A program made the translations under genes and the position numbers. Shown here piece after piece: positions 39,831-48,342 of a DNA stretch of 64,000 nt. Below the pieces are notes generated by a model. It saw nothing but the letters and a program-made list of their open reading frames with translations, ran no database searches and was not told where the DNA came from. Positions within the stretch are counted from its first letter, which is position 1, and the number at the start of each line of letters is the position of its first letter. Source of the DNA: Roseateles_B sp041912595 (GTDB taxonomy: Bacteria; Pseudomonadota; Gammaproteobacteria; Burkholderiales; Burkholderiaceae_C); NCBI GenBank assembly GCA_041912595.1, contig JAYRMR010000012.1, positions 1 through 64,000 of the forward strand. The letters run 5' to 3'.

Positions 39831-39851
39831 TAATCAACGTTTCGTTGATTA
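39831..39851. promoter_or_regulatory. Perfect palindromic operator upstream of the MFS gene
   Basis: TAATCAACG-TTT-CGTTGATTA has perfect 9-base arms and stands out as AT-rich. TTGACA (39853-39858) immediately follows as a possible -35 box for the MFS operon. The site is the likely target of the HTH regulator encoded second in that operon. Confidence 0.65.
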
Positions 39852-39917
39852 TTTGACAGCGGCCAGCCATGATGCGCGCATGCTGTCCTTGATGCCCACG
39901 CCCCGGGTCTGCGCCGC

Positions 39918-41201
39918 ATGAGCGCCACCCTCACACCTTCCGTCGCCGAGCCCGCGACGCCCGCGATCCGCCATCCCTACTGGGTGCTCGGCGCCGTCTG
40001 CGCCCTGGCGATGATGAGCACCGTGGGCGTGGCCATGCCCTATCCCATCCTCGCGCCCATTTTCGTGGCGGGCGTGCGCGACGGCTTCACGCACTTCATG
40101 GGGCTGGACCCCAAGCTGCTGATGGGCCTGGCGCTGGCCGTCAACCCGCTCGGCATCCTCATCGGGAGCCTCTTCATCGGGCCGCTCTCGGACCGCTACG
40201 GCCGCCGCGCGGTGCTCAATGTGACGCTCATCGCCACGCTGCTGGGCTATCTGCTGACGGCCTACGCCCTGCAGCAGCGCTGGTACGTGGTCTTCGTGCT
40301 GGCGCGCTTCGTGAGCGGCATCACCGAGGGCAATGTGGCCGTCGCCCGCGCGCTCGTGGCGGACCTGCACGGCCAGATCGACCGCACCCGCGGCCTGGCC
40401 TGGCTCAACGCCTGCCTCTACGCGGGCTGGCTGCTCGGGCCGCTGGTAGGCGGCCTGACGCTGAGCTGGGGCGAGCCCGTGCCCTTTGTGCTGGCGGGGC
40501 TGGCCATGCTGCCCTGCCTCGTCATCCTGGCGGCGGGCGTGCCGGCCGGGCCGCGGGCGAGCGGGCCGCTGCACCTGCTGAAGGCCATGCGCGAGCAGCA
40601 GGCGCTGGGTCTGCTGCGTACCGACGCCGTGCTGGCCCGTCTGGCTCTGCTGCAGTTCCTCTACACCCTGGGCGTGACGGCGCTGTACGAGTTCGCGCCG
40701 CTGTGGATGCTGGAGCAGGCGGGGCTCGACAGCCGTGGCACCGCTTACGTCACGGCCGCCCAATGCGCCACGATGACGCTGGCCAGCGTCCTTGCCGGGC
40801 GCTTCGGTGGCGGGCGGCGTCACCCTCTGCGCGGGGCCGCCTGGATGGCGCTCCTCGCGGCCATCGGCCTGAGCCTGCTGGCCGTGCTGCCGGCCGTGCC
40901 GGGCCTGGTGATGATCGCGATGCTGGGCCTCCCGCTGGCGCTCTACAACGCCGTCATGCCGGCCTGGATGTCCGAGCGCTTCGCCGCCCACGGCCAGGGG
41001 CGGGTGATGGGCCTGCTGTCCACGATCTTCTGCCTGTCCAATGTGCTGGTGGCGCTGCTCGGCTCGGCGCTGGCGCTGATCTCCTCGCGATGGATCATGG
41101 GCCTGGGCGGCCTGACCTGCGTGCTGGCGGCGTGGCAGCTGCTGGCGCTGGCCCGCAGTGAGCAGCCGCACGAGGCGCCAGGCCCGCGGGAGGGCGCATG
41201 A
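39918..41201 (+). CDS. MFS transporter
   Basis: A 427-residue major facilitator with about twelve helices. The cytoplasmic loop 2-3 signature is visible as GPLSDRYGRRAVLN, and a related motif follows helix 8. FVSGITEGNVAVARALVADL resembles drug-efflux and sugar-efflux members (helix 4-5). The likely job is proton-coupled export of a small molecule that also controls the downstream regulator. The stop overlaps the regulator start as ATGA. Confidence 0.88.
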   Translation: MSATLTPSVAEPATPAIRHPYWVLGAVCALAMMSTVGVAMPYPILAPIFVAGVRDGFTHFMGLDPKLLMGLALAVNPLGILIGSLFIGPLSDRYGRRAVLNVTLIATLLGYLLTAYALQQRWYVVFVLARFVSGITEGNVAVARALVADLHGQIDRTRGLAWLNACLYAGWLLGPLVGGLTLSWGEPVPFVLAGLAMLPCLVILAAGVPAGPRASGPLHLLKAMREQQALGLLRTDAVLARLALLQFLYTLGVTALYEFAPLWMLEQAGLDSRGTAYVTAAQCATMTLASVLAGRFGGGRRHPLRGAAWMALLAAIGLSLLAVLPAVPGLVMIAMLGLPLALYNAVMPAWMSERFAAHGQGRVMGLLSTIFCLSNVLVALLGSALALISSRWIMGLGGLTCVLAAWQLLALARSEQPHEAPGPREGA

Positions 41202-41824
41202 AGACGGCATCCCGCCAGCGTCTGCTGCAGCAGCTCAAGACGGCGGGGCAGCAGCCGGCCGCGCAGGTGGCCGACGCGCTGGGCCTCAGCCTCATGGGGG
41301 CCCACAAGCAGCTGGCCCAGCTGGCCGAGGAGGGGCTGCTGCACTGGCAGGACGAGGCCGCCGGGGTGGGGCGGCCGCGGCGTCTGTGGCGGCTCAGCGA
41401 GGCGGGGCACGCGCTCTTCCCCGACCGCCACGGCGAGCTGACGGTGCAGCTGATCCGCGAGGTCCGCACGCTGTTCGGCGAGGCCGCCCTCGAGCGCCTG
41501 GTCGATACCCGCGAGCGGGACGCCGAGCAGCGCTACCAGGCGGCCCTGGCCCCTTGCCGCAGCCTGCGAGGCGCCCTGCAGGCCCTCGCGGCCGAGCGCG
41601 AGCGCGAGGGCTACATGGCGCGTCTGGAGCGGGACGGCGCCGACTGGCTGCTGATCGAGGACCACTGCCCCATCTGCGCCGCCGCCCAGGTCTGCCAGGG
41701 CTTCTGTCGCTCCGAGCTGGCGCTGTTCCAGCGCTGCCTCGCCCCCTGGGCCGAGGTGCAGCGCACGGAGCACCAGCTGGCCGGTGCGCGACGCTGCGCC
41801 TACCGCGTCAGTCCTCGGCGCTGA
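41198..41824 (+). CDS. HTH regulator with C-terminal cysteine cluster (SufR/ArsR-like)
   Basis: A 208-residue regulator. A DeoR/ArsR-type winged helix (AAQVADALGLSLMGAHKQLAQ and LAEEGLL) is followed by a helical region. A C-terminal cluster with four cysteines, DHCPICAAAQVCQGFCRSEL, is like the metal or Fe-S site of SufR-type regulators. It is coupled to the MFS gene by a 4-base overlap and probably autoregulates through the palindrome at 39831-39851. The last 17 bases overlap the tail of the convergent gene. Confidence 0.82.
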   Translation: MKTASRQRLLQQLKTAGQQPAAQVADALGLSLMGAHKQLAQLAEEGLLHWQDEAAGVGRPRRLWRLSEAGHALFPDRHGELTVQLIREVRTLFGEAALERLVDTRERDAEQRYQAALAPCRSLRGALQALAAEREREGYMARLERDGADWLLIEDHCPICAAAQVCQGFCRSELALFQRCLAPWAEVQRTEHQLAGARRCAYRVSPRR

Positions 41825-42920
41825 GCAGCGTCTGCATCCAGGGCTGGATGAGGCGCAGCTCCTGCGCGAGCGTCTCGCGCGCCTCGGCGGCGGCCTGGGC
41901 GTTCTGCAGCTCCCATTGCTCACGCTGCGCTTCCAGGGCTTGCAGGCGCAGGGCAGCCTCGGGGCTGTCGACGGCGCGCAGGCAACGCATGGCCTGGCGC
42001 AGCAGCGCGCCATGGAGCTGCACATTGCTCTGCAGCTCGGGCACTGTGAGCAGCGTCTGCAGCAGCTGCCAGGCCTCGCCGGGGCGGCCCCGCCGGTTCA
42101 GCAGCTCGGCCATGCTCTCCAGGGCCGACCAGCGCCAGTAGCGCGTCTTCTCGTCCTGCGACCACAGCGACAGCAGCTGGTTGAGCATCACCTCCGCCTC
42201 GTCCAGCCGGTGCAGCAGCACGAGCAGGTGCGCGACGGCCAGCTTCAGCACGCCCTGGAAGCCACCCTGCAGGCGACCGTCCTGGGCGAGGGACCGCGCG
42301 CCGCCCAGCTGGCGCTCGGCGCGGCGAAGGGCGAGCCGCGCCATCACGCGGCCTTCCTCGTCGTTGCGCTCCAGGGCCTGCTCATGGGCGGCCGACATCG
42401 AGACGATGAGGTTCGTGTAGGCCCGCATGCGGTCGGCACTGTCGATGGACTCGCGGGCCAGGGAGAGCGCGCGCATGTGCAGCAGCTCGGCCTGGTCCAG
42501 CTGGCCGAGTCGGGCGTGGACATGGCCGAGGCAGCTCAGGCAGGCGGAGAGCGGCTCGTGCAGGTGCTCGCGTTCCAGGTAGTGCACGGCGGCGCGGGCG
42601 AGCGGCTGCGCCTCGGCGGCAAGACCGAACTCGCACAGGGCCAGCGCGGCCTGGCGAAGCGCATGCGGGAGCTGAGGGGAGGGCGGGCCGCTGCTGAGCG
42701 CGACGGCCGCGGACAGCGCCTGCCGGCAGCTGGCCAGCAGATCGCCCGTCTGCCAGGACTGGATCGCCTGGGCCAGCAGGGCCTCGCCGGCGGTGGTGGC
42801 GCTGGCGGTGGTGTCCAGGGGCGCATCCGTGGGGAGGCCGGAGGGGCGCGGCCCGGTCGAGGCGGGGGTGGCCGACAGTGAAACGCCCCGGTCGGCATCG
42901 GGGTACGGCGGGTACTGCAT
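41808..42920 (-). CDS. Helical-repeat (TPR-like) protein of unknown function
   Basis: A 370-residue, almost entirely helical protein. The first 45 residues are Ser/Thr/Pro-rich and disordered. Repeating 34-40 residue helix pairs follow (for example CLSCLGHVHARLGQLDQAEL and AVAHLLVLLHRLDEAE), typical of TPR folds. A charged helix with a coiled-coil look ends the protein. No enzymatic motif is visible. It resembles the helical front part of some diguanylate cyclases, but no GGDEF domain follows. It overlaps the convergent regulator gene by 17 bases. Confidence 0.75.
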   Translation of the reverse strand: MQYPPYPDADRGVSLSATPASTGPRPSGLPTDAPLDTTASATTAGEALLAQAIQSWQTGDLLASCRQALSAAVALSSGPPSPQLPHALRQAALALCEFGLAAEAQPLARAAVHYLEREHLHEPLSACLSCLGHVHARLGQLDQAELLHMRALSLARESIDSADRMRAYTNLIVSMSAAHEQALERNDEEGRVMARLALRRAERQLGGARSLAQDGRLQGGFQGVLKLAVAHLLVLLHRLDEAEVMLNQLLSLWSQDEKTRYWRWSALESMAELLNRRGRPGEAWQLLQTLLTVPELQSNVQLHGALLRQAMRCLRAVDSPEAALRLQALEAQREQWELQNAQAAAEARETLAQELRLIQPWMQTLLSAED

Positions 42921-43027
42921 GCCCGGACTCTATGCCAATTCGCGGACCGCACCCTGCCAGAAATCACCGCCGCAGGCTGCTGCAAACCCTGATGGCGCGC
43001 CGTTCGAGGGCGCCCGCAGACGCCGGC

Positions 43028-43507
43028 TCAGGACACCATGTAGGCGGCGGAACCGGTGCTCAGCAGGCGGCGCTGGGCGTCCATGAACTCCATGCGGGTG
43101 CTGGCCACGCGGCTGCCCAGGCGCAGGACCTCGGCGCGCGCGATGAAGTGGTCTCCGATGGCCGGGCGCAGGTAGTCCACACGCAAGTCGATGGTGCCGA
43201 GCTTGTTGAAGCGCTGCAGGCGGGTGGCGGGCGACTCGTCGCGGTGGCGATCGCCGATGGCGGCCATCACGGCCAGCCCGCCCAGCGCGTCGAGCGTGGC
43301 GGAGATGACACCGCCGTGCATGCGCTGATGCGCGAAATGGCCGATGAGCTCGGGGCGCATCGCCACGGTGGCTTCGGCGGCGAGGGCCTCCAGGGCCGTG
43401 ACCTGCAGGCCCAGCACCTTGTTGAAGCTGATGTGCTCCTCGAAGATCTGGCACAGGGCGACGGTGAACTCGGGCTCGAAGACGGTGCGGGGCGGGGTGC
43501 TGCTCAT
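43028..43507 (-). CDS. yigI: Hotdog-fold acyl-CoA thioesterase, YigI-like
   Basis: A 159-residue hotdog protein. MHGGVISATLDALGGL is the HGG catalytic block of PaaI-type thioesterases, and GTIDLRVDYLRP is almost the same as in E. coli YigI, including overall length and the C-terminal AYMV ending. YigI hydrolyses medium- to long-chain acyl-CoAs. It is monocistronic by spacing. Confidence 0.88.
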   Translation of the reverse strand: MSSTPPRTVFEPEFTVALCQIFEEHISFNKVLGLQVTALEALAAEATVAMRPELIGHFAHQRMHGGVISATLDALGGLAVMAAIGDRHRDESPATRLQRFNKLGTIDLRVDYLRPAIGDHFIARAEVLRLGSRVASTRMEFMDAQRRLLSTGSAAYMVS

Positions 43508-43600
43508 GGTGCAACCCTAACCCAGCGCCCCCGGTCCGGGGCCTGGGGCCTTCCCCTGCCGATTGACGCCCAGGCGACAGGCGGGCTCGCCCGGCATTCA

Positions 43601-43616
43601 GGCAAGACCTGACCCC
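43601..43616 (+). repeat. Dispersed motif copy (intergenic)
   Basis: GGCAAGACCTGACCCC, taken as the reference copy. It lies in the gap between the YigI-like and DUF2892 genes, 34 bases after the latter's stop. Confidence 0.85.
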
Positions 43617-43649
43617 AAGAGGGCCGGCAGCGCATCACGGCCTGGGGCT

Positions 43650-43850
43650 TCACTGCTTGTTGTCAGGCAGCTTGCAGGTGCTCATGCCGAAGGGCAGGTA
43701 GGCCGGGCAGAAGCGCAGGGCGCCGGTGGCCACGAAGACGACGCCGATCCAGCCCCAGGCGCCGATGAAGCCCAGCAGGGTGCAGGCGATCAGCACGAGG
43801 CCGGCAATGATGCGCATGGCGCGGTCCAGGGTTCCGACATTGGCTTGCAT
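43650..43850 (-). CDS. DUF2892 membrane protein (YgaP-like)
   Basis: A 66-residue protein with two hydrophobic helices. NVGTLDRAMRIIAGLVLI and the later GALRFCPAYLPFGMSTC are hallmark DUF2892 blocks. This domain forms the membrane part of YgaP-type rhodanese proteins. Two cysteines in the CPAY/STCK region could relay sulfane sulfur. It is last in the minus-strand run that contains OsmC, TrxC, a second DUF2892 and the RND pump. Confidence 0.87.
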   Translation of the reverse strand: MQANVGTLDRAMRIIAGLVLIACTLLGFIGAWGWIGVVFVATGALRFCPAYLPFGMSTCKLPDNKQ

Positions 43851-43902
43851 GATTCACTCCTTGGTGTGATGTGGGGAAGAGAGATTCGGGGTCTTCAGGA
43901 GA

Positions 43903-44370
43903 TCAGGGGGACAAGGGCGTGGCGGGCTTGAGCAGCACGCCGTCGGCATCGAGCACCTCGGTGCGGATGGCGATGCCCTGGCCCACGCTCTGGGTCACGG
44001 TGCAGAAGGCCTCGAACTGGCTCAGCACGCGATCCAGGTGCTGGAGCTGGCCCGCCGGCACGCCCAGCTGGAGTCGCGCCTGCATCGCCAGCACGCGCAC
44101 GCGGCCCTCGGCATTGCGGCCGACCTGCGCCTCGACGCTGCAGCGCAGCGGCTCGGGCGCTTGCTTGTACTTGCGCAGCGCAAAGAGCAGCGAGTCCGAC
44201 AGGCAGTTGCCCACCGCCGCGCACAGCAGCTGCACGGGCGAGGGCCCCCGGCCGGTGCCGAGAGGGGGCGGCTCGTCGGTCAGCACGGCGGGGACGTCGC
44301 CGCCGAAGCGGGTGTCGAAGCGGTAGTCCGCCTGCTGGACCAGTTCAACGCGCACGAGTTCGTCGCTCAT
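43903..44370 (-). CDS. OsmC-family protein
   Basis: A 155-residue OsmC/Ohr-fold protein. QLLCAAVGNCLSDSL and EAFCTVTQSV provide the paired redox cysteines expected in the family. Such proteins reduce organic peroxides or act on persulfides and other thiol species. Its ATG shares a base with the trxC stop, so TrxC could be its direct reductant. Confidence 0.83.
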   Translation of the reverse strand: MSDELVRVELVQQADYRFDTRFGGDVPAVLTDEPPPLGTGRGPSPVQLLCAAVGNCLSDSLLFALRKYKQAPEPLRCSVEAQVGRNAEGRVRVLAMQARLQLGVPAGQLQHLDRVLSQFEAFCTVTQSVGQGIAIRTEVLDADGVLLKPATPLSP

Positions 44371-44804
44371 CAGGCCTGTCCTTTCTGGAGATGCGATTGG
44401 AGCCAGCGCAGCAGCTCGGCCGCGGGCATGGCGCCGCTCTGGCGCGCCACCTCGCGGCCGCCCTGGAACAGCGCCAGCGTGGGAATGCTGCGGATGCCGA
44501 GGCGCGCCGCCGTCTGCGGGCTGGCCTCGGTGTCCACCTTCACGAAACGCAGGCCCGGGGCCTGCGCCGCGGCGGCCTCGAACTGGGGCGTCATCATGCG
44601 GCAGGGGCCGCACCAGGCCGCCCAGAAGTCCACCACGACGGGCGCCTCGGTCCGTGCGATGTAGTCGGCGAAATGGGCGTCGCCGAGCGCCAGCGGGCGC
44701 GCCGGGGCGATCTCGGCCCCGCAGCGGCCGCAGACCGGTCCGTCCTGCAGGCGCTCCGGTGGCACGCGGTTGGTGGCCCCGCAATGGGCGCAGACCAGAT
44801 GCAT
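44370..44804 (-). CDS. trxC: Thioredoxin TrxC (thioredoxin 2)
   Basis: A 144-residue cytoplasmic thioredoxin of type 2. The N-terminal zinc site CAHCG and CGRCG precedes the thioredoxin domain with active site WCGPC, and the cis-proline segment SIPTLALF follows. GAGGAGG lies before the ATG. It is co-transcribed with OsmC, DUF2892 and an RND pump rather than standing alone, which ties it to a thiol-linked stress response. Confidence 0.93.
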   Translation of the reverse strand: MHLVCAHCGATNRVPPERLQDGPVCGRCGAEIAPARPLALGDAHFADYIARTEAPVVVDFWAAWCGPCRMMTPQFEAAAAQAPGLRFVKVDTEASPQTAARLGIRSIPTLALFQGGREVARQSGAMPAAELLRWLQSHLQKGQA

Positions 44805-44819
44805 GGTGTCCTCCTCGAA

Positions 44820-45029
44820 TCAGCAGCCCGGGCTCACCCCGAGCTTGCGCAGCAGGGTCTCCATCAGGCACCAGCGGGTGAAGCCGCTTTGCAGCAGGTT
44901 CAGCCCGACGAAGGCCGTGAAGGCCAGCCACCATTGTGAAAGGAACAGCGGGCTGCCGGGGATGCCCAGGGCGAGAGACAGCAGCACGAAGCTGCCGGCG
45001 GCGATGCGGACGATCTGCCAGGAGGTCAT
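44820..45029 (-). CDS. DUF2892 membrane protein
   Basis: A 69-residue two-helix membrane protein (IAAGSFVLLSLALGI and WWLAFTAFVGLNLLQS) with a C-terminal WCLMETLLRKLG and final SPGC. It belongs to DUF2892 like the protein at 43650 but has a different sequence. AAGGAG lies in the end of the RND gene. It sits between RND pump and trxC with near-zero spacing. Confidence 0.85.
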   Translation of the reverse strand: MTSWQIVRIAAGSFVLLSLALGIPGSPLFLSQWWLAFTAFVGLNLLQSGFTRWCLMETLLRKLGVSPGC

Positions 45030-45030
45030 G

Positions 45031-48000
45031 TCAGGCTCCTTCGGGAGAGGGGAGGGAGGCCGCCGCTGCCGGCTGCGCTTGAAGCAGGGGCAGGCGGTGC
45101 CGGTAGGCGACGAAATAGAGCGTCGGGATGACGATCAGCGTCAGCAGCGTCGAGACCAGGATGCCGAAGATCAGCGAGATGGCCAGGCCGTTGAAGATGG
45201 GGTCGTCGAGGATGAAGAAGGCGCCCAGCATCGCGGCCAGGCCCGTCAGCAGGATGGGCTGGGCGCGGGTGATGGCGGAGCGCAGGATGGCGGTCTCGAA
45301 GGCCATGCCGGCACGCACCTGCAGGTGGATGAAGTCGACGAGCAGGATCGAGTTGCGCACGATGATCCCGGCCAGCGCGATCATGCCGATCATGCTGGTG
45401 GCGGTGAACTGGGCGCCCAGCAGCGCGTGGCCGGGCATCACGCCGATGAGGGTCAGCGGGATGGGCGCCATGATGATGAGCGGCGTGAGGTAGGAACCGA
45501 ACTGCGCCACCACGAGCAGGTAGATGAGCACGAGGCCCACGGCATAGGCGGCGCCCATGTCGCGGAAGGTCTCGTAGGTGATCTGCCACTCGCCGTCCCA
45601 CTTCAGGGCGTAGCCGCGGAAGGCGTCTTCGGGCGGGCGGATGAAGGACTCGGCGACGGGGCCGCCGTCGGGCGCCTTCAGCTGGGCGATCGCCCCGCGC
45701 ATCTGGAACATGCCGTAGAGCGGGCTGTCCACGCGGCCGGCCATGTCGCCCACGACATAGGTCACGGGCAGCAGGTCCTTGTGGTGGATCGGTTGCTCGC
45801 GCTGGGTGTCGGAGATGGTCACCAGCTCGCGCAGCGGCACGAGCGCGCCCTGCGCCGAGCGCACGCGCAGCGAGAGCAGGGCGTCGAGCCGGCCCTGCTG
45901 CTCGGGGGGCAGCTGCAGGCGCACGGCGCTGGGGGACTTGCGCTGGTCGTGCAGGTAGACGACGGACTCGCCGGCCTGCGCGGTGCGCAGCGTGCTCACG
46001 ATGTCGGCCTGGCTCACGCCCAGCTCGGCCGCGCGGGCGCGCTGCACGAGCAGCAGCTGGCGCGGCGCGGCGGCGATGCCGCTGTCGTCCACGTCGACGA
46101 TGCCGGCCTGGGCCTCGAAGACCCGGCGGACCTGGCGGGCGAGCTGCAGCCGGCCGGCGTCGTCCGCGCCGTAGACCTCGGCCACCAGCGGCGCCAGCAC
46201 CGGCGGCCCGGGCGGCACCTCGACGATCTTGACGTTCGCGCCGAAGCGCTGGCCGATGGCCTGCAGCGGCGCCCGCAGGCGCGTGGCGATGGCATGGCTC
46301 TGGGCCGAGCGATGGTGCTTGTCGACCAGGTTCACCTGCAGGTCGCCCTGCTCGCTGCCGGCGCGCAGGTCGTACTGGCGCACGAGGCCGTTGAAGTTGA
46401 TCGGCGAGGCGGTGCCCGCGTAGGCCTGGTAGTGCTGGACCTCAGGCTGCGTCGAGAGGTAGGCGCCCAGCTCGTGCAGCACGGCGGCCGTCTGCTCCAG
46501 CGGCGTGCCGGCGGGCATGTCCACCACCACCTGCAGCTCGGACTTGTTGTCGAAGGGCAGCATCTTGAGCATCACGAGACCGGCCGCGGGCAGGGCCAGC
46601 GACAGCACGATCAGGCCGGCGATGCCCGCGCCCAGCAGGCGCCGGCTGCGCGGGCCGCGGCGCTCGTCGAGCAGGGGCGTGAACAGCCGTGTGAAGACCG
46701 GCGCCAGCCGCGCCGACAGGCCATGCAGGGCCTCGGGATCGCCGGCATGAGCGGCCGGCAGCGCCTTCATCCACAGCCGGGCCAGCCAGGGCGTGACGAC
46801 GAAGGCGATGGCCAGGGACAGCAGCATGCCCATGCTCGCGTTGATGGGGATGGGCCCCATGTACGGCCCCATCAGCCCGCTCACGAAGGCCATGGGCAGC
46901 AGCGCCGCGATGACCGTCAGCGTGGCGAGGATGGTGGGCCCGCCGACTTCGTCGACCGCGCCCGGGATCAGCTGCGCGAGCGTTCGCTGCGGATGCAGCT
47001 GCTGATGGCGATGGATGTTCTCGACGACGACGATGGCGTCGTCCACGAGGATGCCGATGGAGAAGATCAGCGCGAAGAGCGAGACGCGGTTGAGCGTGAA
47101 GCCCCAGGCCCAGGAGGCGAAGAGCGTGACCGTCAGCGTGAGGATCACGGCGGTGCCCACGATGGCGGCCTCGCGCCGGCCCAGCGCGAGGAAGACCAGC
47201 GCGACGACCGAGGCCGTGGCGAAGAGCAGCTTCTGGATGAGCTTCTGCGCCTTGTCGTTGGCCGTGGCGCCGTAGTTGCGCGTCTCCTGCACCTGCACGT
47301 CCGCGGGGATGACGGTGTTGCGCAGCGAGTCCACGCGCTGCATCAAAGCATTGGCGACGTCGATGGCGTTCTCGCCGGCCTTCTTCGTGATGGCCAGGGT
47401 GATGGCGGGGAACTCGCCGCGGACCGCCGAGGCCGCGCCCTCGGCGTGCGGAGCGCCGCCGCTGCCATGCCAGACGTAGCGGCCGGGCGTGAGCGGGCCG
47501 TCGACGATGCGGGCCACCTCGCGCAGGAAGAGCGGCTTGCCGCCGCGCACGGCGACGACCAGCTCCTCGAGGTCGCGGGCGCTGCGGAGCCAGGGGCCGG
47601 CCTCCAGCGCGACGGCCTGACCGCCTTGCAGCAGATCGCCGAGCGGCAGGCCCATCTGCGCGGACTGCAGCGCCTGGCGCAGCTCGCCGACGCTCAGGCC
47701 CGCACGGGCGAGGCGATCGGCATCGATCTGCACCTGCACAGCATGCCCCGGGCCGCCAATGCTGACGACGTCGCGCGTCCCCGGCACGCGCTTGAGCTCG
47801 GCCTCGAGGCTGTGGGCCACGCGCTCGAGGTCCGCCGCACCGGTCTCGGGCTGGGTGCTGTAGAGGGTGAGGCTGACGATGGGCACGTCGTCGATGCCCT
47901 TGGGCTTGATCAGCGGCGTCTGCACGCCCAGGCCGGCGGGCAGCCAGTCGGCATGGCTGCTCACCGTCTCCTGCAGGCGCACCAGCGCCTCGGTGCGGGG

Positions 48001-48330
48001 CACGCCGACCTTGAACTGCACGGTCAGGACGGCGAGGCCGGGCTGGGACACGGACATCACGTGTTCGACGCCTGCCATGCGCGACAGCACCTGCTCGCCG
48101 GGGCCGGCGACCTTCTGCTCGACGTCCTTGGCCGAGGCGCCCGGGAAGGGCACCAGCACGTTGGCCATCGTGACGTTGATCTGCGGTTCCTCCTCGCGCG
48201 GCGTGACCATCACGGCGAAGAGGCCCAGCAGCATCGCGACGAGGGCCAGCAGCGGCGTGATCTGCGCGGCCTGGAAGAAGGCGGCGATGCGGCCGGAGAG
48301 GCCGAGGGCGTGGGGGGAGCGGTCAGCCAT
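45031..48330 (-). CDS. RND efflux transporter permease
   Basis: A 1099-residue inner-membrane pump of the AcrB/CusA/MexF superfamily, with twelve helices and two large periplasmic loops. Helix 4 has the proton-relay pair in FSIGILVDDAIVVVENI. The second half contains the repeated permease block with GIIVRNSILLVDFI. It lacks the clear CusA methionine triad, so heavy-metal specificity is not shown. The sequence type is near the VexF/HAE-3-like permeases often annotated as multidrug pumps. ATG at 48330 has GGGG at 6 bases; an ATG two codons upstream is possible. It follows its adaptor gene by 12 bases. Confidence 0.92.
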   Translation of the reverse strand: MADRSPHALGLSGRIAAFFQAAQITPLLALVAMLLGLFAVMVTPREEEPQINVTMANVLVPFPGASAKDVEQKVAGPGEQVLSRMAGVEHVMSVSQPGLAVLTVQFKVGVPRTEALVRLQETVSSHADWLPAGLGVQTPLIKPKGIDDVPIVSLTLYSTQPETGAADLERVAHSLEAELKRVPGTRDVVSIGGPGHAVQVQIDADRLARAGLSVGELRQALQSAQMGLPLGDLLQGGQAVALEAGPWLRSARDLEELVVAVRGGKPLFLREVARIVDGPLTPGRYVWHGSGGAPHAEGAASAVRGEFPAITLAITKKAGENAIDVANALMQRVDSLRNTVIPADVQVQETRNYGATANDKAQKLIQKLLFATASVVALVFLALGRREAAIVGTAVILTLTVTLFASWAWGFTLNRVSLFALIFSIGILVDDAIVVVENIHRHQQLHPQRTLAQLIPGAVDEVGGPTILATLTVIAALLPMAFVSGLMGPYMGPIPINASMGMLLSLAIAFVVTPWLARLWMKALPAAHAGDPEALHGLSARLAPVFTRLFTPLLDERRGPRSRRLLGAGIAGLIVLSLALPAAGLVMLKMLPFDNKSELQVVVDMPAGTPLEQTAAVLHELGAYLSTQPEVQHYQAYAGTASPINFNGLVRQYDLRAGSEQGDLQVNLVDKHHRSAQSHAIATRLRAPLQAIGQRFGANVKIVEVPPGPPVLAPLVAEVYGADDAGRLQLARQVRRVFEAQAGIVDVDDSGIAAAPRQLLLVQRARAAELGVSQADIVSTLRTAQAGESVVYLHDQRKSPSAVRLQLPPEQQGRLDALLSLRVRSAQGALVPLRELVTISDTQREQPIHHKDLLPVTYVVGDMAGRVDSPLYGMFQMRGAIAQLKAPDGGPVAESFIRPPEDAFRGYALKWDGEWQITYETFRDMGAAYAVGLVLIYLLVVAQFGSYLTPLIIMAPIPLTLIGVMPGHALLGAQFTATSMIGMIALAGIIVRNSILLVDFIHLQVRAGMAFETAILRSAITRAQPILLTGLAAMLGAFFILDDPIFNGLAISLIFGILVSTLLTLIVIPTLYFVAYRHRLPLLQAQPAAAASLPSPEGA

Positions 48331-48342
48331 GTCCATCCCCGT

